Below are positions 51,865-60,351 of a stretch of 64,000 nt of DNA, one piece after another (the first letter of the stretch is position 1; every line of letters starts with the position of its first letter). Made by a program: the position numbers and the translations under genes. The DNA is taken from positions 1 to 64,000 of the forward strand of contig JACKHM010000004.1 in the NCBI GenBank assembly GCA_020638995.1. Reading direction: 5' to 3'. The DNA is from Planctomycetaceae bacterium. GTDB taxonomy: Bacteria > Planctomycetota > Planctomycetia > Pirellulales > Pirellulaceae. The notes under the pieces are model-generated. The model saw only the letters and a program-made list of their open reading frames with translations. It did no database searches and was not told the DNA's origin.

Positions 51865-51894
51865 GCTATACTCACCTAGCACTACTCATGCCAT
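51865..51894 (-). promoter_or_regulatory. candidate promoter of the small RNA
   Basis: ATGGCA and TATAGC, 18 bp apart on the minus strand; each matches the sigma70 consensus at four of six positions. Confidence 0.3.
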
Positions 51895-52117
51895 TTCGTG
51901 GAAGGACTTTGAATTTGGTGCTAAAAGTTGTTTTACAATAGGCGTTTACGGATCTTCAAATTCCACTGCTTCGGTAACGCAAACGGCCGACGCGCCCTAA
52001 AGCAATACACGCCACTTGTCGCAAGCGCCCTGAATCAATACGATAACGTCGTGATCGCCCGGCCGGATGGCGCGCCGGTCCAAGCGGTGACGGTGAAAAC
52101 ATCGGGAGTGCGCATCA

Positions 52118-53956
52118 ATGGCGTATTCGCTCGTTTTACTCAACGGATCGAAGCCGGGCACCACGTTGCGACTCGATCCGGTTCCCGGTGTCGTCACCCT
52201 CGGTCGCCACATCTCCAACGATCTGCAACTGGATGATGACAAGGCGAGTCGTATGCACTCGCGTATTTCTCTGCGTGGCGACCGCTGGCACATCGAAGAT
52301 TGTGACAGTTTGAATGGTACTCATGTCAATTCGCAACCTATCGAGCAGAGTCTGTTGGAGTCGGGGGATCTTATACGGATTGGCGATCGTCTGATCTTAT
52401 TTGTCGATAGCGATTCCACCCAAGAGCCGGCAGATGTGCAAACATCAGTGTTTCGCGCGACTACGATGATGGGACGCCATAGCGACTGTGAAGACCGAGG
52501 GGGGCTCGTTGAGGAAAGCGTCAGCGAGTCGATGTCGCGGATTGTACGCGACTCCGCCGTTTTGTGCCGCTTGGCAAATCTGTTGCATCAGCATTCCGAC
52601 ATCGAAGTCTTGATTCGCTCCGCAATCGACGCCCTAGTTGACGGAGTCGATGCAGATTCAGTTTCCGTCTGGCTAGTCGCGGCAGACGGGCGACTGCGTT
52701 GTGCAGGACGATGGGGCGAAACGGAGGAGAAGCATCTGCTGGCAAGTCTAGCCGTAGAAAAAGGCAAGGCGATCTTGATCAATCATCCCGACAGTTCGGT
52801 GAGCGATTCTGTGACCGACTCGCCGGCACCGGTCGGCCTAGCGCTGGGAGTCCCGATTCCAGGACCGCAAACTTGCCGCGGCGCGATCGAGTGTCATCGA
52901 TCCGAAAGACAAGGTCCATTTTCGAGGAGCGATCTCGACTTTTCTGTTGTCGTTGCCCACCAGGCGGGTTTAGCACTGGAAAACCTCGAACATCGAGAAC
53001 GCTTAGAATTAGCAAACGCAGAGTTGCGGCGTCGTTTGTCTAGCCAAAATCAATTGGTTGGAACGAGTAAGGCAATGAAACAAGTCGTCGAGCAAATTGG
53101 CCGTGTTGGTCCGGCCAGTTCGACGGTACTTATCCTGGGAGAAAGCGGTACAGGCAAGGAGTTGGTCGCGAGGTCAATCCACGACATGAGTCGATACAGT
53201 GCGGGACCTTACGTGACCGTCAACTGTGCGGCGTTCAGCGAATCACTTTTGGAAAGCGAACTATTTGGTCACGAAGTCGGCGCATTTACCGGCGCCGACC
53301 GCCGATACATCGGGCAGTTCGAGCGGGCTCATCGGGGCACCCTCTTTCTGGATGAAATTGGAGAAATGAGCCTCGCTTGTCAGGCGAAGTTATTGCGAGT
53401 TCTCGAAGGCCATGCGTTTCAGCGGCTCGGGGGCACCGAAGAGATCAATGTGGATGTACGAATGATTGCCGCGACACATCGCGATTTGCCGGCAATGATC
53501 GCGGAACGTCAGTTTCGGGAAGATCTTTATTACCGCCTGCGTGTTATTGACATCAAGATGCCGCCACTGCGAGATCGCGAGGAAGATGTGATCGAACTCG
53601 CCGCGATGTTTGTCGAGTCGTTTCGCAGCCAAATGGGCCGAGGGCCGCTACGACTCTCCAAGGATGCGATGCAGGCGCTCCGTAACTACCGCTGGCCTGG
53701 CAACGTCCGCGAGTTGAAGAACGCCGTGGAACGAGCGGTGGTGCTCGGTCAAGGAGACGAGATGGAAGTCGGCGATCTTGGCTTGCCCAGCATTACCGCA
53801 TCCAGTGTGGCTCGGCCCGAGATGATAACACTCAAGGAAGCCGAAGAACGGCACATTAAGTTTGTGCTGGAACGATGCGACGGCAACAAAACTCAAGCCT
53901 GTAAAGTGCTCGGTATCGGTCGGGCGACATTGTACAGCAAACTCGGCTCAGACTAG
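52118..53956 (+). CDS. FHA-GAF sigma54-dependent transcriptional activator
   Basis: The 612-aa regulator starts at ATG 52118, with GGGAG nine bases upstream. An FHA domain (about 1-100; LGRHISNDLQLDDDKASRMH and SLNGTHVN) would read a phosphothreonine partner. A GAF domain (about 140-300) follows, then the AAA+ core: Walker A GESGTGKE near residue 342, the sigma54-contact loop GAFTGA near 388, Walker B LFLDEIGEM. A Fis-type helix-turn-helix ends the protein (NKTQACKVLGIGRATLYSKL). No receiver domain is present, so a Ser/Thr kinase and small ligand, not a histidine kinase, likely control it. No kinase gene or sigma54-type promoter was recognised in the window. It precedes a glycosyltransferase gene by about 150 bp. 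Confidence 0.93.
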   Translation: MAYSLVLLNGSKPGTTLRLDPVPGVVTLGRHISNDLQLDDDKASRMHSRISLRGDRWHIEDCDSLNGTHVNSQPIEQSLLESGDLIRIGDRLILFVDSDSTQEPADVQTSVFRATTMMGRHSDCEDRGGLVEESVSESMSRIVRDSAVLCRLANLLHQHSDIEVLIRSAIDALVDGVDADSVSVWLVAADGRLRCAGRWGETEEKHLLASLAVEKGKAILINHPDSSVSDSVTDSPAPVGLALGVPIPGPQTCRGAIECHRSERQGPFSRSDLDFSVVVAHQAGLALENLEHRERLELANAELRRRLSSQNQLVGTSKAMKQVVEQIGRVGPASSTVLILGESGTGKELVARSIHDMSRYSAGPYVTVNCAAFSESLLESELFGHEVGAFTGADRRYIGQFERAHRGTLFLDEIGEMSLACQAKLLRVLEGHAFQRLGGTEEINVDVRMIAATHRDLPAMIAERQFREDLYYRLRVIDIKMPPLRDREEDVIELAAMFVESFRSQMGRGPLRLSKDAMQALRNYRWPGNVRELKNAVERAVVLGQGDEMEVGDLGLPSITASSVARPEMITLKEAEERHIKFVLERCDGNKTQACKVLGIGRATLYSKLGSD

Positions 53957-54103
53957 AGGTATACGAATATGGTTTGGATATGGCGAGAGGGACATGCGAC
54001 CGTCAGGCGAATGGTTCACTCCAATCGCTCTCTAGCCTCCGGACTTCCGCCGAATTCATAACGACGTCGCCCATTCGGACTTCTTCGGCCAGAACAATCC
54101 TGC

Positions 54104-55297
54104 GTGAGACTTGACGCTTTGGCGAAACGAAAGATTCTCTTTGTGCTGGGCTCGCTGGGAGCCGGAGGTGCCGAGCGGCAGGTGCTGCGAATCTTGACAC
54201 ACCTTGATCGCACGAGATACTCGCCGTGTTTGTACGTCATCGACCGTACGGGCGAGTTGGCTAGCGAAGTGCCCGCGGACGTCCCAGTTTTCGGTTATTG
54301 GGACGACAAGACCTATCCACGAGTAAACTTTCCCGGTCGTATCTTGCTTTCTCAGGTCCGGGATCTCGCTCGCGTGATCGACCGCGAAGCAATCGATCTT
54401 GTTTATGATCGTGCGTCGCAGATGACGCTCACGGCGTCGTTGGCAATGAGAGGCAAGTCGATACCTCGCATCTCGGTGGCCGTTGGCGAGCCAAGTCGCG
54501 ACTTTCAACTGTTGCACTCTCGATTCTCGCTCTGTAAACGCATTCTGCTTCGTCGCGCGTATCAGTCCGCCGACCGCGTTGTCGGCGTTTCGGAAGGCGT
54601 TCGTGAGGGTTTGATTAAGTTCTTTGGCCTGCCCCCGTCGCAGGTCGTGACGTGTCCCAACTTGTTTGACATTCACCAGATTGATCAATTGTCGGACGAA
54701 CGATTCGACAAGTACGAACCGGATCGATTCGAGATCGTTGCGGTTGGTCGGTTGAGTCAAGAGAAAGGACAGGTACATCTGTTGCAGGCGGTCAAACGGC
54801 TCGTGAACACCGACCGACTAACGCAGATCCGACTTTGGCTCGTCGGCAGCGGCCCGATGGAAGAGCAGTGTCGCCAATTTGTCACCGAACATCAGTTGGG
54901 TGAACACGTACGATTCGCCGGCTATCAAGCCAACCCGCTGCCCTTCGTAAAACACGCGCAGCTATTCTGTTTGCCGTCGCTGTACGAAGGAATGCCAAAT
55001 GCTCTGGTGGAGGCGATGGTGTGTGAGACTCCCGTCGTCGCCTCGGACTGCCCGAGTGGACCGCGCGAGCTGGTCGGTGCATCAAATCAACGTGGCCGCC
55101 TCGTTCCACCTGCCGATGCAAACTCCCTCGCGGATGCAATTCGTGAAGCGACAAACAATTATCAACAATGCGTTGCAAAGACTTCTGACGCACGCCAGTA
55201 CATAATCGACAACTATTCTCTCGAGCCCGGCTTGCAGCGTCTCGACGAGTTGTTTGATGCTGTGATGGAGTTGGCCGGAAAAACCAGCAGCAGCTAA
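54104..55297 (+). CDS. GT4-family glycosyltransferase
   Basis: A GTG at 54104 begins a 397-aa GT-B fold enzyme. The N-terminal acceptor domain has the glycine-rich ILFVLGSLGAGGAERQVLRIL motif. The C-terminal donor domain has IVAVGRLSQEKGQVHLLQAV near residue 215 and the E-x7-E type element PSLYEGMPNALVEAMVCETPVVAS near 290-310. Such enzymes transfer sugars from nucleotide donors onto lipids, polysaccharides or cell wall polymers. With the GT39 and GT2 genes that follow it suggests an envelope glycan pathway, although those two are on the opposite strand. The acceptor is unknown. Confidence 0.9.
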   Translation: MRLDALAKRKILFVLGSLGAGGAERQVLRILTHLDRTRYSPCLYVIDRTGELASEVPADVPVFGYWDDKTYPRVNFPGRILLSQVRDLARVIDREAIDLVYDRASQMTLTASLAMRGKSIPRISVAVGEPSRDFQLLHSRFSLCKRILLRRAYQSADRVVGVSEGVREGLIKFFGLPPSQVVTCPNLFDIHQIDQLSDERFDKYEPDRFEIVAVGRLSQEKGQVHLLQAVKRLVNTDRLTQIRLWLVGSGPMEEQCRQFVTEHQLGEHVRFAGYQANPLPFVKHAQLFCLPSLYEGMPNALVEAMVCETPVVASDCPSGPRELVGASNQRGRLVPPADANSLADAIREATNNYQQCVAKTSDARQYIIDNYSLEPGLQRLDELFDAVMELAGKTSSS

Positions 55298-55332
55298 TCG
55301 CAACAGAACGCGGAATCTAACTTGCGGTGACG

Positions 55333-57159
55333 TCAGCGGAGTTTAGGGGCCTGCTGACTCGCGACGTGCGGATTCGGTTTCCGTAGAATCACGATCTGTC
55401 CTCGCTCGGGGAAGCGATCAACCCGCTCCAACACTTCGACATCGCTTTGGAGCGAGCCTTTCATGACATCGAACTGGTCAGAGGTCGTGATAAGCAACTT
55501 GGGGCCAGGCTCCTCAAGAAACATTTGCGTCGCACCTGGATCCGGGCAGCTTTCTATGCGTTGCTTGACATAGAAAGCCAAACTCGGCGGAAAGTATCCG
55601 AATTCCGAAATCGCAGCATTATCTTGCTCCGCCCACTTCCGAATCGCTTCGCCAACTCGCCGATTGACTTGATAGTTCGCGACCTGTGGAGCGGCGTAGT
55701 TCCAGAGAACGATCATCGTCAATGCGGATGTCCAGGCGACGCTGATCACCGCAGCAGAAGCACGTTTCTGTTCGGCAAAGTAAAGCGCAATCAATCCGCC
55801 AATAGCTGCGGGCGCTCCAACTAGGCCTAGCCAAATCAGATGTGATTGGACATCATGGGCCAGGCCAACTCGATCCAGCAAAGTTTGACCGCTCCATTGT
55901 AGAGTCCCCGCCAAGGGCAAGCCGATGAGCACCGCGAGTCCCACTGCCGAGAGAATGGTCAACGCGATTCGAGGCCATGCTCGATGAACTTGCATTGGGT
56001 TGTCAATCCAGTACTGACAAAAGTAAGCCAACAAGATTGCTAACGCGGGATAGGCGGGTAACACGTAGTTGGGCAGCTTGGTGCTGGCAAGTGAGAAAAT
56101 CACCAGGTAGACACCCGCCCAACAGACGACAAGCGCGAGACCTTCATGATACGGTGCCTTGGATCGCAGATGGCGGACGACTAACAGTAGCGTAGGCAGA
56201 GCGAATATTGACCACGGAAACATGCCGACCAAGACGGCAATCAGGTAGTAGTAAAACGGCCCGCTGTGGCTATCCATAGGTGTCGAGAATCGTTGAAAGT
56301 GGTGGACGCCAAAGAACTCTCGGAGAAATGCACCGTTAGTTTCTAGGCCGACCAACACGTACCAGGGGCCCGCCACGAGCAGTATGACTGCGATCGCTGT
56401 AAAGATTCGCATTCGCCAGATTGTGCAGAAGAAGTTGACTGGACCAAACGGTCGTGCCGCTTCGCGCCAACGATTCCAGCGTGAGGTGCCGTCGCTCAAA
56501 CTTCGTGGTGGCGTTGAACACAGCAAGTAAAGGCCGATTACTGCCATCGGAAACAGAAATCCAATCGGGCCTTTGACAAGCGTTGCGAGTCCCATTACCG
56601 CATAGATTAGCACGAATTCCCGCCATCGTGTCGGCAAGACTTCTGAACCCTGCGGTTTCTCAGAAGTGAGTTGCTCCGATGAACGCAATCGACAAGGACC
56701 GTATACTGCAAACAAATACAGCGAGAGCGTTGAGAAGAACGTGAGATAGGCACCTGCGGTTGCCGCACGGGCCACGAAGTTGAACATGAGACAACTTGCC
56801 ATCGCTAACCCGGCCCACCAACCGATTTGGGCATTAAAGAGTCGACGCCCGGCGTGGTAAGTCAGCCAACAGGTGGCGACACCGAAGACGGCGGAAAAGA
56901 AGCGGGCCGCGAATTCCGTTGTGCCAAATAGTTTGAACCCGATCATCATCATCCAATACATCCACGGCGGCTTATGCCCGAACATTTCCTGGTTGAATGT
57001 CGGCACAATCCAATCCGCTCGAGCGTGCATTTCGGCAGCTGTGCTGGCGAAGTAACCTTCGTCCTCGTCCCACAAACTATTGGAGTGCAGGCCCGTTAAT
57101 AATGTCGCAGTTGCGACTGCCACAATTCCGAACTGATGCCGCAGATGATCCTTCATCAT
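55333..57159 (-). CDS. GT39/ArnT-like membrane glycosyltransferase
   Basis: The 608-aa integral membrane protein belongs to the PMT/ArnT superfamily, which uses polyprenyl-phosphate sugars at the outer face of the membrane. The first loop holds LWDEDEGYFASTAAEM, the conserved acidic catalytic pair, followed by HKPPWMYWMMMIGFKLFG and about ten to twelve hydrophobic helices. A soluble C-terminal part (about 490-608) begins after NYQVNRRVGEAIRKWAEQ. Targets could be lipid A, a protein or a polysaccharide. AGGA is found just before the tandem ATGATG start. It lies 62 bp after the GT2 gene, in the same direction, so the GT2 product may supply the polyprenyl-phosphate sugar it uses. Confidence 0.9.
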   Translation of the reverse strand: MMKDHLRHQFGIVAVATATLLTGLHSNSLWDEDEGYFASTAAEMHARADWIVPTFNQEMFGHKPPWMYWMMMIGFKLFGTTEFAARFFSAVFGVATCWLTYHAGRRLFNAQIGWWAGLAMASCLMFNFVARAATAGAYLTFFSTLSLYLFAVYGPCRLRSSEQLTSEKPQGSEVLPTRWREFVLIYAVMGLATLVKGPIGFLFPMAVIGLYLLCSTPPRSLSDGTSRWNRWREAARPFGPVNFFCTIWRMRIFTAIAVILLVAGPWYVLVGLETNGAFLREFFGVHHFQRFSTPMDSHSGPFYYYLIAVLVGMFPWSIFALPTLLLVVRHLRSKAPYHEGLALVVCWAGVYLVIFSLASTKLPNYVLPAYPALAILLAYFCQYWIDNPMQVHRAWPRIALTILSAVGLAVLIGLPLAGTLQWSGQTLLDRVGLAHDVQSHLIWLGLVGAPAAIGGLIALYFAEQKRASAAVISVAWTSALTMIVLWNYAAPQVANYQVNRRVGEAIRKWAEQDNAAISEFGYFPPSLAFYVKQRIESCPDPGATQMFLEEPGPKLLITTSDQFDVMKGSLQSDVEVLERVDRFPERGQIVILRKPNPHVASQQAPKLR

Positions 57160-57220
57160 GGGTTCCTAAATTTCTGCGCTGCGCGGGTATGGATGGGAGA
57201 TGCTGATCGTTTCAGTGATG

Positions 57221-58117
57221 CTACGCCACGCGTCGACTCGAATCGGAGGTATCAGAACTTGACTCATGCTGGTTCGGTGCAGCGGCGGCACCGGCACGAG
57301 GATCACCTGCGGACCAACTCGCTCCAGGCCGAAGGTACTTGAGATAAATACGAGCCAGATCGATGATGGCGGTAGCGAAATCTTGAGATTTCAGCCGGGA
57401 GGACCCGATCTCCTCCCAGCTATCGAGCGGCTGTTCATAGATAAAATCGTCGGCATCGGCTGTGCTGAATTGCCGCCGCAATTGTAGGTAGCGGGCTATC
57501 AACTCAACATCGAAGATCCACTTTGCGAGAAACGGATCGTTGTAGACTTGAGCCAACTCCGGCGATACCCGGAATAGCTTGGCACCACACTGTGTATCGC
57601 GAATTCTCAGTCGTAGTGCGATTGATGCGACTGTGACAAAGACTCGCCCCAGCAATCGCCGTATCGGTTTTCGCTGGATACGTCGTCCTAGTAACGGAAG
57701 ACGTGATCCGATGACAAGTTGGACGCGTTTATGTCGCTGCAGCACCCGTATGAAGTCGATAATGGGATCGAGTGGAGTGCTTAAATCGGCGTCCCAAAAC
57801 CCGATTGCGGAAGGGGCATGTTGTAGCGAGTGGAGCACGCCTTGTCGTATGGCTTCGGCCTTGCCACCATTGCGAGGCAGGTCGACGAACTCAAACTTCT
57901 TGGGGTTCGACGCGACTAACTCTCTTAGCAGTTCGGATGTCTTGTCCGAACTGCCATCGTTGACGAACACGAAGCGGATATCCGGCTGGCGCTCGGCGAA
58001 TGTAGAAAACTCGGCGACTGGCAAACGAGCCGCTTCGTTGTAGCAAGGAACCACGATCAATGTCGTAAAAGTAGCGGCCTCTGCTTCGTCCGAAGTATTG
58101 AAAGGAAAGACTTCCAT
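57221..58117 (-). CDS. GT2-family (polyprenyl-phosphate) glycosyltransferase
   Basis: Read from ATG 58115-58117 (with GAGG four bases upstream; ATG at 58144 and 58246 are further choices) this is a 298-aa GT-A enzyme. It opens with TLIVVPCYNEAARLPVAEF, then FVNDGSSDKTSELLREL (Asp of the nucleotide site) and the metal-binding FWDADLSTPLD. Later come GSRLPLLGRRIQRKP and RIRDTQCGAKLFR, typical of dolichyl/undecaprenyl-phosphate glucose or mannose synthases. Such enzymes load a sugar on a polyprenyl carrier, and the product is the donor for the next gene's GT39 enzyme. No transmembrane helices are visible in the C-terminal part. Confidence 0.88.
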   Translation of the reverse strand: MEVFPFNTSDEAEAATFTTLIVVPCYNEAARLPVAEFSTFAERQPDIRFVFVNDGSSDKTSELLRELVASNPKKFEFVDLPRNGGKAEAIRQGVLHSLQHAPSAIGFWDADLSTPLDPIIDFIRVLQRHKRVQLVIGSRLPLLGRRIQRKPIRRLLGRVFVTVASIALRLRIRDTQCGAKLFRVSPELAQVYNDPFLAKWIFDVELIARYLQLRRQFSTADADDFIYEQPLDSWEEIGSSRLKSQDFATAIIDLARIYLKYLRPGASWSAGDPRAGAAAAPNQHESSSDTSDSSRRVA

Positions 58118-58557
58118 GATGCCTCGATTAACCGGCGATTCCATCCGCGCGACTTCGATTCGGAATGCTGCTACGAATACAGATTTCAGCGCGAAACATG
58201 TTCGGGCGGAAAGTAGCACAATTCGACGTCTGCTGTAAAGCGACATACCAGCGTCGAACGACGAGAGACAGCTTCACTGCTAGCAACCCGACGGTAGGCC
58301 GCGCCGCGTCGTTGACTTCGCAAGCGAGATCGACCACCTGCTGCGTGGTTTCATATATCTCTCCGCAATGTCGACGGTTTGATCAACGCAGCGTTGTTGG
58401 AATGGGACGTATGTAGATGGGTAAGATTGGAGGTCTTGCGTAGTCGAGTACCATAAATCACACTCGTGGCACAGTTCTGTTCGAAGAGTGAGTTTGCAAG
58501 CGGTAAGTGACGCAATGTTCTCCACCCGGGTCAAGTTCGATCAGCATACTTTGGCGG
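58118..58557. other. divergent intergenic region, nothing clear
   Basis: Roughly 440 bp between the GT2 gene and the truncated DTW gene. It includes the possible upstream starts of the GT2 gene. No strong promoter, operator or RNA was seen. Confidence 0.35.
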
Positions 58558-58869
58558 ATGGCGCGGGAACGCAAATTGGATAGCAGCGATCTTGATGAGG
58601 AACGGAGCGAGCGCTGTTATCACTGCTTTCGTCCCGCTGAACTTTGTTTTTGCGATGCAATTCCGCGAATCGACAATCGGACGAACGTGCTCATATTGCA
58701 ACACGTTGGTGAACGCTTTCATCCATTCAATACAGCTCGTATCGTACAAAGGTCACTGTCCAACTGCCGCTTGATTGTAGATCACAATTTGCGGCTGGGG
58801 GCTCGCGACTTGCCGATTCAGCGGGACGCAGCGTTGCTGTACCGTAACCGTATACCAGCACCGTTGTAG
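58558..58869 (+). pseudogene. DTW-domain gene, truncated after about 103 codons
   Basis: From ATG 58558 the protein reads MARERKLDSSDLDEERSERC and then CYHCFRPAELCFCDAIP, the four-Cys zinc start of DTW proteins (tRNA-uridine aminocarboxypropyltransferases such as E. coli TapT/YfiP). LILQHVGERFHPFNTARIV, another DTW element, follows. It stops at ALLYRNRIPAPL, right where the family normally goes on to the DGTW motif and about 100 further residues. The stop codon lies in the loop of an inverted repeat, GTAACCGTATAC...GTGTACGGTTAC. No continuation was seen in other frames before the next gene. It is probably a remnant, although a short active form cannot be excluded. Confidence 0.6.
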
Positions 58870-58885
58870 GCGCGTGTACGGTTAC
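58844..58885. repeat. inverted repeat at the 3' end of the truncated DTW gene
   Basis: GTAACCGTATAC (58844-58855) and GTGTACGGTTAC (58874-58885) differ at one pair and span the stop codon. Without a T-run it is not a typical terminator; it could mark a deletion joint or a transposition scar. Confidence 0.55.
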
Positions 58886-58957
58886 CCTTCAATTGAATGA
58901 GTGATATCCTTTTCCACGTTTCGCGACGCCTCCATTGACTGTACTTTGAGCTAACGA

Positions 58958-60310
58958 ATGGTGCCCCTATCTAGAATGCTTCACTATTTCACGTGGATCG
59001 TAGGTGCAGCTTGTTTGTGCTGCTCGTCTGCGTGCCGGCAAAATGCATCGCATTTGCCAACCGAGGAGCGGCATGAACGGACGCGAGATTTTGCGAGTGT
59101 CGGTTGGCCGACACTTAATGGGCCTGACGGGAAAAACGTAAGTTATGAGCAAAATCTTCGCTGGAGTTGGGAAAACGACAGGCCCGAAGAGCTTTGGAAG
59201 GTAAAAGTCGGAACAGGGTATGGGTCACCCGTCGCAGTTCCGAACCATGTTATCGTGCTACATAGGCTGGGCAACGACGAACTTGTCGAATCTTTCCATC
59301 CCGAGACGGGCGAGTCGCAATGGCAGTTTCGATATCCAACCACGTATAGTTGCGAGTATGACTATAGCAATGGACCGTACAGTACCCCTGTCATTGATGG
59401 AGATCGCGTCTATGCCGTTGGCGCGGAAGGCCAGCTCCATTGTCTTGCGATCGCAGATGGTTCGTTGGTATGGGAACGCTTGCTGCAAGATGACTTTCAA
59501 AAGTCAGAGCAACTGTTTTGTGTTGGCGCTAGCCCAATCGTTGAGGGTGAGCTGATAATCTTCAATCTCGGTAGCGTGAAAGACGACGCGGGGCTTGTGG
59601 CGTTCGATAAAGCCAATGGCGAGACGCGGTGGGCAGCAACGAACTATAAGGCGGGTTATGCGACTCCAGTCGCCGCCACGATACATGGACAACGTATTGT
59701 CTTTGTAGTTACTTACGAAGGGTTGGTTGCGATCGAATCGGAAACAGGGAAAGTTTTGTGGGACTATCAGATGAAATCCAACATGGCTATGACGGTGAAC
59801 GCAACTTCGCCCATAGTGGATGACGACTGTGTGATCATGAGTACCGGACCCGGCCCTGGAACGGTTTGCCTGCGAGTTCTCCGTGACGGTCAGCATGAAG
59901 AGAAATGGCGGATCAAACGCGGCTTGGACAGCCAATACAGCTCGATGATCCTGGTTGATGGACATCTCTACGGGTTCAGCTCGCTGTTGAACCGGGGCAC
60001 GTTCCGCTGTGTTGATTTGGCAACGGGAGATGAACGCTGGCAATATGCGTCCAATTTGCGCCGAGGCCAAGCTTTAGCCGTGGACGATCGGATTGTCGTC
60101 CTGGGAGAGTTCGGACACTTGGCGGTCTTCGATATCAACTCGCGTGAGCCTTCTCTGCGAAGCATCACCGAAGATTCTGTACTCAATCCGCCTTGTTATT
60201 CGGCTCCGGCTCTAGCCAACGGTCTGCTGTACCTCAGAAATGAGGAAGTGTTGCTTTGCTTTGATCTACGCAGCGGCGTAGCTCAAAAAACAAGCGGCGT
60301 CGATCAATGA
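58958..60310 (+). CDS. PQQ-repeat (BamB-like) exported protein
   Basis: The 450-aa protein has an N-terminal export signal (MLHYFTWIVGAACLCCSSAC) with several cysteines, so either a lipoprotein or a cleaved signal. The rest is a beta-propeller of PQQ-type blades: ETGESQWQF, DGSLVWERLL, ANGETRWAA, ETGKVLWDY and ATGDERWQY are each a strand-turn of one blade. The opening WPTLNGPDGKNVSYEQNLRWSW is common in planctomycete 'outer membrane protein assembly/quinoprotein' proteins. There is no evidence that it binds PQQ; the periplasmic side is likely. Its end overlaps the terminator of the convergent DUF1559 gene. Confidence 0.88.
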   Translation: MVPLSRMLHYFTWIVGAACLCCSSACRQNASHLPTEERHERTRDFASVGWPTLNGPDGKNVSYEQNLRWSWENDRPEELWKVKVGTGYGSPVAVPNHVIVLHRLGNDELVESFHPETGESQWQFRYPTTYSCEYDYSNGPYSTPVIDGDRVYAVGAEGQLHCLAIADGSLVWERLLQDDFQKSEQLFCVGASPIVEGELIIFNLGSVKDDAGLVAFDKANGETRWAATNYKAGYATPVAATIHGQRIVFVVTYEGLVAIESETGKVLWDYQMKSNMAMTVNATSPIVDDDCVIMSTGPGPGTVCLRVLRDGQHEEKWRIKRGLDSQYSSMILVDGHLYGFSSLLNRGTFRCVDLATGDERWQYASNLRRGQALAVDDRIVVLGEFGHLAVFDINSREPSLRSITEDSVLNPPCYSAPALANGLLYLRNEEVLLCFDLRSGVAQKTSGVDQ

Positions 60311-60322
60311 CCAACGCCGCTT
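60285..60322 (-). terminator. Rho-independent terminator of the DUF1559 gene
   Basis: On the minus strand AAGCGGCGT (60314-60322) pairs perfectly with ACGCCGCTT (60292-60300) across a 13-nt loop, and then G followed by six T (60285-60290). It starts 30 bp after the DUF1559 stop codon and reaches into the last codons of the convergent PQQ gene. On the plus strand the tail is weak (TTGGCGTATTTG). Confidence 0.8.
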
Positions 60323-60351
60323 TGGCGTATTTGCGATTATAGAACGATTTC

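Larger units (their letters stand above)
51434..52117. other. 700-bp region with candidate RNA gene
   Basis: No protein-coding frame is convincing across this region; the open frames on both strands lack ribosome binding sites and family-like sequence. A promoter-like pair, several complementary arms and a strong minus-strand terminator suggest a noncoding transcript at about 51611-51858. The part from 51900 to 52117 is the leader of the FHA-domain gene, with AT-rich sequence near 51920-51945. Confidence 0.4.

Noticed and set aside
51534..51875. Overlapping open frames of 113 codons (minus) and 99 codons (plus)
   Set aside because: No ribosome binding site, odd composition and no similarity; the same stretch has stem arms and a terminator and fits a noncoding RNA better.
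54056..54778. A 240-codon minus-strand open frame
   Set aside because: Lies opposite the GT4 glycosyltransferase, which has intact motifs.
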